From contig CAWJTN010000001.1 of assembly GCA_963845895.1 (NCBI GenBank), positions 1,167,893 through 1,231,892 on the forward strand: a stretch of DNA of 64,000 bases, in the 5' to 3' direction. The DNA is from CAWJTN01 sp963845895 (GTDB lineage Bacteria > Patescibacteriota > Microgenomatia > UBA1406 > GWC2-37-13). The position numbers and the translations under genes were made by a program. Below are positions 16,459 through 24,883 of this stretch, one piece after another. Below the pieces are notes generated by a model. The model saw nothing but the letters and a program-made list of their open reading frames with translations, had not been told where the DNA came from and ran no database searches. Every line of letters begins with the position of its first letter. The first letter of the stretch is position 1.

Positions 16459-18496
16459 AATTTCTCATATTAAATTTCCATGATGACCAGTTGCACTTTG
16501 GATAATTTTCGCAACCGTAAAATCTTCTTCTTGATTTAGTATACCTTATAACAACTCTTCCACCGTCTTCAGGACAGTTTCTTCCATCAACAAATTTTAG
16601 AAAAGGTTTTGTGAATTTACATTTGGGATATGTACTGCATGCCATAAATTTTCCAAAGCGTGAATATCTCACAACCAATGGCGAACCACATTTAGGGCAG
16701 TTTTCTTTTACTTCTTCTTCAACGTTAATTACACTTATATCGGCCTTTTTAATTGTAAGTTCATCATGAAAAGGTTTATTAAAATCTGTTAATAAATCAA
16801 TTAAATTTTTTTTTCCTTCGGCGATTCGATCAAGACCATCCTCCATCGAAGCTGTGAAATCCAAGTTAAAGAGATTGGGAAATGATCTGGAAAGATAATC
16901 TGATATAGCTTCTCCTAATTTTGTTGGTATAAAGTAACGATTTTCCTTCTCAACATAATATTTTTCTTGGATTAATGAGATGATTGGAGCATAAGTTGAC
17001 GGTCTGCCAATACCTTTTTCTTCCAATGTTTTTATCAATGAGGCCTCGTTATAACGTGGAGGGGGCTTTGTCTGACTTTGTAGCGCTTCAATATTTTCTA
17101 ATTTTAGTTGATCATCTTTATTGCAACTTGGAACTTTTTGATTTTTTTCAACAAAGTCCGGGTTTAAAAGTCTAAGAAAACCATCAAACACTACCTGTTG
17201 CATCTCCGATTCAAAAAGATAACCTTTTAAGCCGCCTATTGCTATTGTGAAATGCTTTATTGTAGCCTCTTTCATTTGTGTTGAAACAGCTCTGTCAAAG
17301 ATTAGTTTGTAAAGTCGTTTATGATTTTGAGTTATTTTTGTGTCTTTATGATTATTTGCAGCGTTTTGATCAAGTTTTGTTGGTCTGATGGCTTCGTGTG
17401 CTTCTTGAGCTAATTTTGATTTAGTTTTATATCCTCTTGGTTTATCAAGAGCATAAGCTTTTCCGAATTTTTCGGATATATAATCTTTAGCTCGAAAGAC
17501 AAACTGTGTCGACAAATTAAATGAATCTGTCCTGTGATATGTAATTAAACCACGCTCATATAAATCTTGAGCCAATCTCATTGTCATCTTTGAACTAAAT
17601 CCATGCTTATAAAACGCATCTTGAGTTATTAATGAGGTTGAGTAGGGAGGCGGAGGATATCTTGTTTGGATCGTTTCAGTCACTGATGAAACCCGATAGT
17701 TATCCGTAATAAGATCATTTTTCAATGTATTAACATTACTTTTATTTATAGTTGTCTTACTATACTGATAATCACCTGCAAATAGTTTTATTGTAAATTT
17801 ATTTTCATAGGCAATATCGTTTTTACTGACTAATTTAGCTTTAATCAATTCTCCATTTTTAAATAAACCAAGTATCTGAAAATAATCATCTAGCTTAAAG
17901 GAATTGATCTCTTTTTCTCTCTCCACTATTAGTCGAAGTGTCACCGTTTGAACACGGCCTGCCGAAAGCCAATTTTTTCCAATTTTTTTCCAAAGTAAAG
18001 GCGAAAGTTCATAACCGACAATCCTATCTAAAATTCTTCTTGTCTGTTGTGCTTTAACTAGATTAAACCTTATATCTTCAGGTTTGGCTAAGGCATCATT
18101 TAACGCTTTTGCTGTAATCTCATGAAAGACAATCCTTTTTATTTTTTTATTACGTTTGAGATTTGCTTCAGGCCATTTTTCATCTATAAAACCTAAAAGA
18201 TAAGCTGCATGATATCCTATCGATTCTCCTTCTCTATCAGGATCTGTGGCAAGAATTATTTCTTTGTTTTTTTCGCCAAGCTTTTTTAATTCAGATACCA
18301 CTATTTGTTTATTTCGGATAATATGGTAAGTAGGTTTGAAATTATGTTTATAATCTATAGAAATTTTATCTGAAGGCAGATCTCTAATATGCCCCATCGT
18401 TGCAAAAACAAAATAACTATCCTTATTATTTTCTGATTTTAGGATACGGTTAAATGTTCTTGCTTTGGTCGGTGATTCAACAATTATTAAAGTCAT
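16442..18496 (-). CDS. topA: DNA topoisomerase I
   Basis: A 684-residue type IA topoisomerase that relaxes negative supercoils. The TOPRIM domain begins MTLIIVESPTKARTFNRIL and has the DPDREGE acid motif. The catalytic tyrosine is in GLITYHRTDS near residue 320, and the EEKGIGRPSTYAPII motif follows. Two C-terminal zinc ribbons are visible: CPKCGSPLVVRYSRFGKFMAC (read as CPKC...C) and a second with CPEDGG...YPKC whose first knuckle lacks the usual second Cys. The start overlaps the atpC stop by one base. A low-complexity Asn/His stretch near residue 390 is variable. Confidence 0.95.
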   Translation of the reverse strand: MTLIIVESPTKARTFNRILKSENNKDSYFVFATMGHIRDLPSDKISIDYKHNFKPTYHIIRNKQIVVSELKKLGEKNKEIILATDPDREGESIGYHAAYLLGFIDEKWPEANLKRNKKIKRIVFHEITAKALNDALAKPEDIRFNLVKAQQTRRILDRIVGYELSPLLWKKIGKNWLSAGRVQTVTLRLIVEREKEINSFKLDDYFQILGLFKNGELIKAKLVSKNDIAYENKFTIKLFAGDYQYSKTTINKSNVNTLKNDLITDNYRVSSVTETIQTRYPPPPYSTSLITQDAFYKHGFSSKMTMRLAQDLYERGLITYHRTDSFNLSTQFVFRAKDYISEKFGKAYALDKPRGYKTKSKLAQEAHEAIRPTKLDQNAANNHKDTKITQNHKRLYKLIFDRAVSTQMKEATIKHFTIAIGGLKGYLFESEMQQVVFDGFLRLLNPDFVEKNQKVPSCNKDDQLKLENIEALQSQTKPPPRYNEASLIKTLEEKGIGRPSTYAPIISLIQEKYYVEKENRYFIPTKLGEAISDYLSRSFPNLFNLDFTASMEDGLDRIAEGKKNLIDLLTDFNKPFHDELTIKKADISVINVEEEVKENCPKCGSPLVVRYSRFGKFMACSTYPKCKFTKPFLKFVDGRNCPEDGGRVVIRYTKSRRRFYGCENYPKCNWSSWKFNMRNYDRKN

Positions 18497-18933
18497 TATA
18501 TTGATCTTTGTTTTCTTCTTTTTACTAACTTCATATCGACCACTGAACGTCGAAGAAGCGAAATAGCTTCTTGTCTTTGTTTTCTATCCTTAGTTTGCTG
18601 AATAATTTTTTTAGCTTCTTCAATAGCTTTTTGAGTTAACTCTTCATCTATCTCGTCTTGACCATATGCTCTTGATACTAAAATATTTACCTCTCTGCCA
18701 TCGGTTTCTAAATATCCACCTCCTATAGCTAAATGTTCTTCCTCTGGTGTATTTGATTTAGAAGTCGATATTTTTTTTATCTTAACCAGACCTTCAACTA
18801 ATAAAGAAAAAAGATTAGTATGATGCGGCAAAATTGTAATTTCACCTTCATATGAAGGAACTGTTACCAAATCAACATCTTCTTCCAATGCTATTTTTTT
18901 AGGTGTAATGATTTTTAGATGGAGCGATGCCAT
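18496..18933 (-). CDS. atpC: ATP synthase epsilon subunit
   Basis: A 145-residue F1 epsilon subunit. The N-terminal beta-sandwich (LHLKIITPKKIALEEDVDLVTVPSYEGEITILPHHTN, written here as family landmarks ITPKK and EGEITILPHH) is followed by the two-helix C-terminal domain that can inhibit ATP hydrolysis, ending in a basic tail. It couples rotation of the central stalk to F0. It is the last subunit gene of the operon, 7 bases after atpD. Confidence 0.92.
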   Translation of the reverse strand: MASLHLKIITPKKIALEEDVDLVTVPSYEGEITILPHHTNLFSLLVEGLVKIKKISTSKSNTPEEEHLAIGGGYLETDGREVNILVSRAYGQDEIDEELTQKAIEEAKKIIQQTKDRKQRQEAISLLRRSVVDMKLVKRRKQRSI

Positions 18934-18940
18934 ATATGTA

Positions 18941-20314
18941 TTATTTTACCTCATCAATCGTACCAACCATATAGAAAGACATCTCTGTTTTATCGTCGTG
19001 TTTTCCATCGAGGATTTCTCTAAAACCGCGAACGGTTTCATCAATTGAGACATATTTCCCCGTTCGTGCGGTGAAAGGTTCGGCAACAAACATTGGCTGG
19101 GTAAGAAATCTCTGAATTTTTCTTGCTCGATTAACAGTCAGTTTATCTTCTTCAGATAGTTCTTCCATTCCTAAAATAGCGATTATATCTTGAAGATCCT
19201 TATATCTTTGCAGTGTTTTTAAAACCATTTTAGCTACATCATAATGTTCATCTCCAACTATGTCTGGATCAAGTGCCCGTGAAGAAGATGTCAACGGATC
19301 CATAGCCGGAAATAGGGCTTGTTCAGCTAGAGAACGCTCCAGTGTAATCGACGTATCGAGGTGGGCAAAGGTTGCGACAGGAGCTGGATCTGTATAATCA
19401 TCTGCAGGAACATAAACGGCTTGGATTGATGTTATCGATCCTCTATTTGTTGATGTGATTCTTTCCTCCAAAGCTGCCATCTCTGAAGCTAAGGTGGGTT
19501 GGTAGCCGACAGCCGAGGGAATCCTTCCCAAAAGTGCGGAAACTTCAGAACCCGCTTGAGCAAATCGGAAGATGTTATCGATAAAAAGTAAGGTATCCAT
19601 TCCTTTAACATCGCGAAAATATTCAGCCATGGTAACTCCTGTTAAACCTACTCTTAATCTGTTACCTGGAGGTTCATTCATCTGACCAAAGACCAAAGCT
19701 GTTTTATCAATAACTTTGGTTTCTTTCATCTCTAACCAAAGGTCATTCCCTTCTCGTGATCGTTCGCCTACTCCCGTGAAAACAGAAACGCCTTGGTGTG
19801 CTTTGGCTACATTGTGAATCATTTCCTGGATGATAACTGTTTTACCAACACCTGCTCCGCCGAATATCGCAACCTTACCACCTTTTGTAAATGGAGCGAT
19901 GAGATCGATTGCCTTTATACCTGTTTCAAAAATTTGTTGCTCAACTGATTGTTCAGTTAAAACAGGTGCTTTCTGATGTATTGTTTTTTTAAGCGTTGCT
20001 TTAAAAGGATTTTCGTCAATAGGTTCACCAAGCACGTTAAAGATTCTTCCTAATGTATTATCGCCCACTGGAACCTCTATGGGTTTTCCAGTATTTTGAA
20101 CTGTCATTTGCCGTTTTAAGCCAAAGACACTTCCCATAGCAAGAGCTCTGACAAGCCCGGGTTCGAGAATAGATTCAACCTCTAGGACTAAATGCTCATT
20201 TTTTTTATCCAAATAACGGGCAACTAGGGCATCGTATACTTCAGGAGTCTGATTTTCCTCAAACCTTATATCTACAACAACCCCTCTGATTGATATTATT
20301 TTTCCTTCGTCCAT
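18941..20314 (-). CDS. atpD: ATP synthase beta subunit (catalytic)
   Basis: A 457-residue F1 beta subunit. The catalytic P-loop is GGAGVGKTVIIQE. GVGERSREGNDLW carries the catalytic Glu. LLFIDNIFRFAQAGSEVSALLGRIPSAVGYQPTL (landmarks FIDNIFR and PSAVGYQPTL) and the DELSEED-equivalent segment ILGMEELSEEDKLTV are intact. It forms the alpha3beta3 hexamer with AtpA on the cytoplasmic side of the membrane. Confidence 0.97.
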   Translation of the reverse strand: MDEGKIISIRGVVVDIRFEENQTPEVYDALVARYLDKKNEHLVLEVESILEPGLVRALAMGSVFGLKRQMTVQNTGKPIEVPVGDNTLGRIFNVLGEPIDENPFKATLKKTIHQKAPVLTEQSVEQQIFETGIKAIDLIAPFTKGGKVAIFGGAGVGKTVIIQEMIHNVAKAHQGVSVFTGVGERSREGNDLWLEMKETKVIDKTALVFGQMNEPPGNRLRVGLTGVTMAEYFRDVKGMDTLLFIDNIFRFAQAGSEVSALLGRIPSAVGYQPTLASEMAALEERITSTNRGSITSIQAVYVPADDYTDPAPVATFAHLDTSITLERSLAEQALFPAMDPLTSSSRALDPDIVGDEHYDVAKMVLKTLQRYKDLQDIIAILGMEELSEEDKLTVNRARKIQRFLTQPMFVAEPFTARTGKYVSIDETVRGFREILDGKHDDKTEMSFYMVGTIDEVK

Positions 20315-20355
20315 ATAAATATAATTATTATAACGATTATAATCTTTATATCTCG

Positions 20356-21213
20356 CTAGCTCACCTCTACTGACTCTTTAGCCGTAATCATATCAAGTAA
20401 TTCATTAGTGATTTTTTCCTGCCTTAATTTATTTCTTAATAAAGTTAAGTTATAGATTACGTCTTCAGCATTGTCTGTAGCATTTTTCATAGCGATCATT
20501 CTTGAAGAATGTTCTGCCGCCTGGCTGTCAATAATTGCACCTCTTATCTTTTCTTCAATAAAACTGCGTAACAGTGAGTCAATGATCATTCTGGGAGCTG
20601 GTTCAATCAAATACTCTCCTTTATTGATTTCGCGGTTTTCTTTTATATCGGTTTCGTAAATAACAGGTAATAGTTTTACTTTAGTTGGCTCATAGTTTAA
20701 AGTATTCACAAATTTATTGTAATATAGGTATACTTCTTTATAATGACCATTGATAAATTCTGTCAAGGCAGTATAAAATATTGCTGAAACTGTCTCCTCC
20801 GGTGCATTTGAAGAAAAATCGGCTATAATCTTTCCAGACATTTTATTAATCAAAATTATTGCTTTTTTTCCATTAGTTATAAAATCAGTGTTATCAAAAT
20901 CGACTTCTTTAACAAGATATCTGAAAAGATTAAAATTAAATGCCCCACATAGACCTTTATTTGAGGATATAATAATTGCTAAGTTTTTTTTACCCGATTT
21001 TTCAACATAACTCATTAAAAGGGAATATTTAGTTTCTAGATTGATTAAAACTTTCCTGATTATCATATCTAAATTTGTTCTATAAGGTTGACCTTCTATT
21101 GCTAACTGTTGGGCCTTCTTCATTTTTATAGCCGATACCAACTGCATGGCTTTGGTAATTTTTTTAACATTAAATACTGACTTTATTTTTTTTCGAACAA
21201 ATCTAATATTCAT
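20356..21213 (-). CDS. atpG: ATP synthase gamma subunit
   Basis: A 285-residue gamma subunit, the rotating shaft in F1. The N-terminal helix carries IRFVRKKIKSVFNVKKITKAMQLVSAIKM, whose core ITKAMQLVSAIKM is family-typical. The Rossmann-like middle starts SSNKGLCGAFNFN, and the C-terminal helix has SRMIAMKNATDNAEDVI. All expected parts are present. It lies 2 bases after atpA and 41 before atpD. Confidence 0.95.
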   Translation of the reverse strand: MNIRFVRKKIKSVFNVKKITKAMQLVSAIKMKKAQQLAIEGQPYRTNLDMIIRKVLINLETKYSLLMSYVEKSGKKNLAIIISSNKGLCGAFNFNLFRYLVKEVDFDNTDFITNGKKAIILINKMSGKIIADFSSNAPEETVSAIFYTALTEFINGHYKEVYLYYNKFVNTLNYEPTKVKLLPVIYETDIKENREINKGEYLIEPAPRMIIDSLLRSFIEEKIRGAIIDSQAAEHSSRMIAMKNATDNAEDVIYNLTLLRNKLRQEKITNELLDMITAKESVEVS

Positions 21214-21215
21214 TT

Positions 21216-22718
21216 TTAGGATGTTAATTTAACACTTTGATTAACATACTTTTCCAGTTCTTTCTCATCACTTTCTGATAAAATCATATTTTTATTAATT
21301 TTCTCTATCCATCTTTTATCTTTACCGTTTAAAGCACTCAAAAGTCTTTCCTCAAATTGAGAAATTTTACTTAATTCGATATCTCCTAAAAAACCTTTAT
21401 TTGCAGCCCAAATTACTGCTATTTCCTCGGCTAAACTGTAAGGATTATTTTTTTTCTGAATAAGAACTTGCGTTAACCTCGCACCTCTATTTATGAATTT
21501 TTTAGTTTCCTCGTCTAGTTCAGATTCAAACTGTGAAAATGCAGCCATCTCACGATATTGGGCTAAATCGAGTTTAAGTTTACCCGCAACAGTCTTCATA
21601 CCTTTTGTTTGAGCATTGCCGCCAACTCTGGAGACTGATAAGCCAACATCTATAGCGGGTCTAATTCCGGAATTAAATAAGTCCGTATCTAAAAATATTT
21701 GACCGTCGGTTATTGATATCACATTGGTAGGAATGTATGAGGAAAGATCGCCTTCCAAGGTTTCAATTATTGGCAGGGCGGTTATTGAGCCTCCACCGTA
21801 TTTATCATCCAATCTACAAGCACGTTCAAGTAAACGCGAATGCAGATAAAATATATCTCCTGGATAGGCTTCTCTTCCTGCAGGACGCCTCAAAATCAAG
21901 GATATTTGCCTATATGCCCAGGCATGTTTTGTTAAATCGTCATAAACTATCAAAACATCTTTTCCTTTATCCATAAAATATTCACCTATTGCACATGCAG
22001 AATAGGGAGCGATATACTGAAGAGACGCCGGATCCGAAGCCGAGGCATTTACTACAATGCTATATTTTATGGCTTTTGTCTTACGTAGAAGATCAATAAC
22101 TTTAGCTATCTTTGAGTTTTTTTGTCCTATTGCACAATATATACAAATAACATTCTGCATGTTTTGATTCAATATAGTATCAATCGCTATGGTCGTTTTA
22201 CCAGTACTCCTATCACCAATGATTAACTCTCTTTGGCCTCTTCCGATTGGTACTAAAGCATCTACGGCTTTAATTCCAGTTTGTAAAGGTTTATTAACAG
22301 GTTTTCTATAAATAACTGAAGGAGCTATCTTTTCCAGAGGATAGAGCTCTTTTGTATCAATCTTTTCTAAATTGTCTTGTGGCATTCCCAATGGATCTAC
22401 AACCCGGCCAAGAATTTTTTCTGATACAGGAACAGATAGTGTTATCCCTAGAGCTTTTGCTTGTTCATTTGCCTTAATCTTTAAATAATCACCAAAAACT
22501 ATTACTCCTACTCTATCTTCGATTAAGTCAATAACATAACCAGTAGAACCAGATTCGAACTCTATAATCTCACCATAGCTTACATTATCTAAACCTTCAA
22601 GTATCGCAATGCCATCTCTCACCTCGACCACACTACCAACCTCCTCTGTTTTTACTTTTACCCTGGATTTAGTTAGTGATGCTTCGATTTCTTTTAAATA
22701 TTGATCAATTAGTCTCAT
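21216..22718 (-). CDS. atpA: ATP synthase alpha subunit
   Basis: A 500-residue F1 alpha subunit. The nucleotide-binding P-loop is GDRSTGKTTIAIDTI. Other signs are GIKAVDALVPIGRGQRELI, LLRRPAGREAYPGDIFYLHSRLLERA (landmark PPGREAYPGD-like) and the late SVSRVGGNAQTKGMK with the conserved arginine finger region. Its start codon lies 14 bases inside the end of atpH, so the two are translationally coupled. Confidence 0.97.
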   Translation of the reverse strand: MRLIDQYLKEIEASLTKSRVKVKTEEVGSVVEVRDGIAILEGLDNVSYGEIIEFESGSTGYVIDLIEDRVGVIVFGDYLKIKANEQAKALGITLSVPVSEKILGRVVDPLGMPQDNLEKIDTKELYPLEKIAPSVIYRKPVNKPLQTGIKAVDALVPIGRGQRELIIGDRSTGKTTIAIDTILNQNMQNVICIYCAIGQKNSKIAKVIDLLRKTKAIKYSIVVNASASDPASLQYIAPYSACAIGEYFMDKGKDVLIVYDDLTKHAWAYRQISLILRRPAGREAYPGDIFYLHSRLLERACRLDDKYGGGSITALPIIETLEGDLSSYIPTNVISITDGQIFLDTDLFNSGIRPAIDVGLSVSRVGGNAQTKGMKTVAGKLKLDLAQYREMAAFSQFESELDEETKKFINRGARLTQVLIQKKNNPYSLAEEIAVIWAANKGFLGDIELSKISQFEERLLSALNGKDKRWIEKINKNMILSESDEKELEKYVNQSVKLTS

Positions 22719-22989
22719 ACATTAATCTTTTGAAATTACGCAATTGAGAGGAGAACGACAAATCAATAATCTTGCTCTTAAATTTAATTACTACGCCAGC
22801 TAGAATATTAGGATCTATCTGATTCACACAATTATTTTTGTTTAAAAAAGGAAATATATTAAGCACCTTATCAATTTCCTCTTGACTAAGATTATAGGAA
22901 GATATAATAATTGTTTTATCTCTCTCTTCCTTAATTTTAGTTTCCAAATATTTTTTTACATCTTCTTTTAGATTCTTATCTAATTGCAT
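22705..22989 (-). CDS. atpH: ATP synthase delta subunit, very short
   Basis: A 94-residue protein in the atpH position, between atpF and atpA. The usual delta subunit is about 170-180 residues. What is visible resembles the C-terminal half (a segment ending IDPNILAGVVIKFKSKIIDLSFSSQLRNF, landmark GVVIK-GDK-IDLS...QL), which binds the b subunit. The N-terminal six-helix bundle that caps F1 is missing. There is no sign of a frameshift upstream, since atpF ends 2 bases before the start. Identification rests on position and the short C-terminal motif. Confidence 0.75.
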   Translation of the reverse strand: MQLDKNLKEDVKKYLETKIKEERDKTIIISSYNLSQEEIDKVLNIFPFLNKNNCVNQIDPNILAGVVIKFKSKIIDLSFSSQLRNFKRLMYETN

Positions 22990-22991
22990 AA

Positions 22992-23501
22992 TTAAAATTG
23001 TTCTTTGTCTACTCTCTTTGCTAGATTTGAAAGAATATAATTAGTAATATTTCTTCTCATTTCATCAGTTAATAGATCCTTTAAGGCCTGGTTAACGATT
23101 AAAACGCTAAAATCCGCAATACGATTTTTAAGATCGTGATGTAGAGTCTGTCTTTCTTCATCAATTTGCCGTTTTGATCTGGCTATTATATCATCGGCCT
23201 CGTTTCTTGCCTGAATTAAAATCTGATCTTTTTGCTTCAATCCGGCGGCTTTTGCTTCTTTTAATGCAACATCCATGTCTGACTTAATTTTTTTATTAAA
23301 TTCTTTTTCCTTCTGGATCATTGACTCTTCCTGTTTTTTAAGGTCATCTAAAACTTTCTGTTTTTCCTTTTCTTTATTAATCTCTATATTTAAAAAGTTG
23401 GAAAAAGGTTTTACGATAAATTTCCTGAATATCCAATAAAATAACGCAAAGTTTATAACTTGAGCAATCAATAGCTTGTAATCAATCCCTAGACTATTCA
23501 T
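22992..23501 (-). CDS. atpF: ATP synthase b subunit
   Basis: A 169-residue F0 b subunit forming the peripheral stalk. A single N-terminal membrane helix (LLIAQVINFALFYWIFRKFIV) is followed by a long charged coiled coil rich in Lys, Glu and Gln with the usual alanine-rich middle and a C-terminal part that contacts delta. It is placed between atpE and atpH as normal. Confidence 0.92.
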   Translation of the reverse strand: MNSLGIDYKLLIAQVINFALFYWIFRKFIVKPFSNFLNIEINKEKEKQKVLDDLKKQEESMIQKEKEFNKKIKSDMDVALKEAKAAGLKQKDQILIQARNEADDIIARSKRQIDEERQTLHHDLKNRIADFSVLIVNQALKDLLTDEMRRNITNYILSNLAKRVDKEQF

Positions 23502-23540
23502 TAGTTTATAACGGTTATAAAGATTATAAAAATTATAATT

Positions 23541-23768
23541 TTATACAAATTTGAAAATCAAGGCCATCACCAAAACATAAATGGCTACTGCTTCAGCAAA
23601 CGCAATTGACAGGATCATCATTGTTCTTACCGATGATTCAGCCTCAGGATTTCTACCCAGAGCTTCAATTGCACTTGTACCTATTTTTCCTATAGCAAGA
23701 GCCGGTCCTAACACACCTACCCCAATTGCAAAGGCCGAAGCTATTAGTTTTATCATTTCTAGTGTCAT
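23541..23768 (-). CDS. atpE: ATP synthase c subunit
   Basis: A 75-residue hairpin of two membrane helices forming the c-ring. I chose the ATG at 23768 because GAGGTGAA stands just before it; the longer frame adds an unlikely extension. The loop RNPEAES is the usual polar loop, and the ion-carrying Glu is in SIAFAEAVAIYVLV. The Gln and the Glu-Ser pair of sodium-type rings are absent (Ala in both positions), which favours proton coupling. A short duplicate of its C-terminal end lies just upstream. Confidence 0.95.
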   Translation of the reverse strand: MTLEMIKLIASAFAIGVGVLGPALAIGKIGTSAIEALGRNPEAESSVRTMMILSIAFAEAVAIYVLVMALIFKFV

Positions 23769-23799
23769 AAAGTTCACCTCATTTCTGATGTATTTAATT

Positions 23800-23841
23800 T
23801 TATACAAACTTCAAAATTAATGCTATAACCAAAGCATAATA
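23800..23841 (-). pseudogene. Remnant of a second atpE copy
   Basis: Immediately after the atpB stop, the minus strand encodes YYALVIALILKFV and a stop. This closely matches the atpE C-terminus IYVLVMALIFKFV and stop, and the bases after both stops (AAATTA-like) agree too. The rest of the copy is absent. It looks like the leftover of a tandem atpE duplication deleted by recombination. Confidence 0.6.
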
Positions 23842-24579
23842 TTAATGGCTTCTTCTTATTGCCATATTTAAAAATACAGCAGTAAGCATACTAAATATTA
23901 AAGCCTGTATAAATCCTACAAATACCTCCAATAGTAAAAACGGAAAAGAAACTAAAATAGGTATTAAGAATGCCATTACGGTTAACAACACTTCTCCGGC
24001 GAAAATATTTCCAAAAAGTCGGAAAGCAAACGAAATAACTCTTGATAGCTCAGAAATAATTTCCAGTGTACCTGTAAACAAAGTCATCGGATCTCTAAGA
24101 TTGTAAAATTTGCCTAGGTAACCTTTGATCCCAAGATATTTAATGCTATAAATTTGAATCAAGATGACAGAAAGCAAAGCTAAAGATAGTGTCGAGTTAA
24201 GATCTGCCTCATTTCCTCTAAATAAAGGAACAAACATGCTATGACTATTTTCATTTACTTTGATAAGTAAACTTCCGACGCCAGGAAGTAATCCAAACCA
24301 GTTTTGTAAAATAATAAATAAAAAAAGTGAAGTAACCAAAGGAAAGAAATAATCAGCATGTTCCTTTAAGACTGACTCAAAAAGCTGATATAATGCTTTC
24401 AGAATATAGTTAATAAAGTAAAAAAAACCTGACTTTCTTTTTTTAAGTGATTCATTGTTAAATTTTATAGCAATAATAAGAAAAGAGAACAAAACTATAA
24501 CAGAAAGAAGAAGCGAGTTTGTAATTTCTAAACCAAAAAAAGAAAAAATAGTGGTTGCTTTTATGCTTATCTCCGGCAT
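23842..24579 (-). CDS. atpB: ATP synthase a subunit
   Basis: The F0 a subunit (245 residues from the ATG at 24579, MPEISIKATT; a longer frame to 24630 overlaps the upstream gene and seems wrong). It is the membrane stator half-channel, with about five to six hydrophobic helices. The essential arginine is in ELSRVISFAFRLFGNIFAGEVLL, whose key element SFAFRLFGN is clear. The late helix has GFIQALIFSMLTAVFL. The C-terminus ends at a TAA that abuts an atpE remnant. Confidence 0.94.
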   Translation of the reverse strand: MPEISIKATTIFSFFGLEITNSLLLSVIVLFSFLIIAIKFNNESLKKRKSGFFYFINYILKALYQLFESVLKEHADYFFPLVTSLFLFIILQNWFGLLPGVGSLLIKVNENSHSMFVPLFRGNEADLNSTLSLALLSVILIQIYSIKYLGIKGYLGKFYNLRDPMTLFTGTLEIISELSRVISFAFRLFGNIFAGEVLLTVMAFLIPILVSFPFLLLEVFVGFIQALIFSMLTAVFLNMAIRRSH

Positions 24580-24589
24580 ATTTTTTAAA

Positions 24590-24877
24590 TTATTCTTTAA
24601 GAGTCTTCCAAATATTATAAAAACTTGCAATGGTGCCTAAGACTAGAAATGACAATATAAACAAAGGTTTAGTTTTAAAAATATTATCCAAAAATAAACC
24701 TAAAAAAACTCCAATAAATAAAGGAGTAATTATATAATAACCAACATTAAAATTTTTTGCAAGCTTCAAATCTTCTTCCACATTATTCTGTCTTTTTTTT
24801 AACATTAATTCTTTTTCCTTTTTCATCTCCATATTTTTGTCAATATGGTGAATAGTTCTTTTAATATATTGGTTCAT
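24590..24877 (-). CDS. AtpZ/AtpI-like F0 assembly protein
   Basis: A 95-residue protein with a charged N-terminal part and two C-terminal membrane helices (about 48-65 and 70-90), directly upstream of atpB. Size, topology and place fit the AtpZ/AtpI family of small proteins that help c-ring assembly or ion transport. The Gly-rich motif in the first helix (GVFLGLFLDNIF) is typical of AtpZ. The assignment depends on context as well as sequence. Confidence 0.7.
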   Translation of the reverse strand: MNQYIKRTIHHIDKNMEMKKEKELMLKKRQNNVEEDLKLAKNFNVGYYIITPLFIGVFLGLFLDNIFKTKPLFILSFLVLGTIASFYNIWKTLKE

Positions 24878-24883
24878 AAACGC

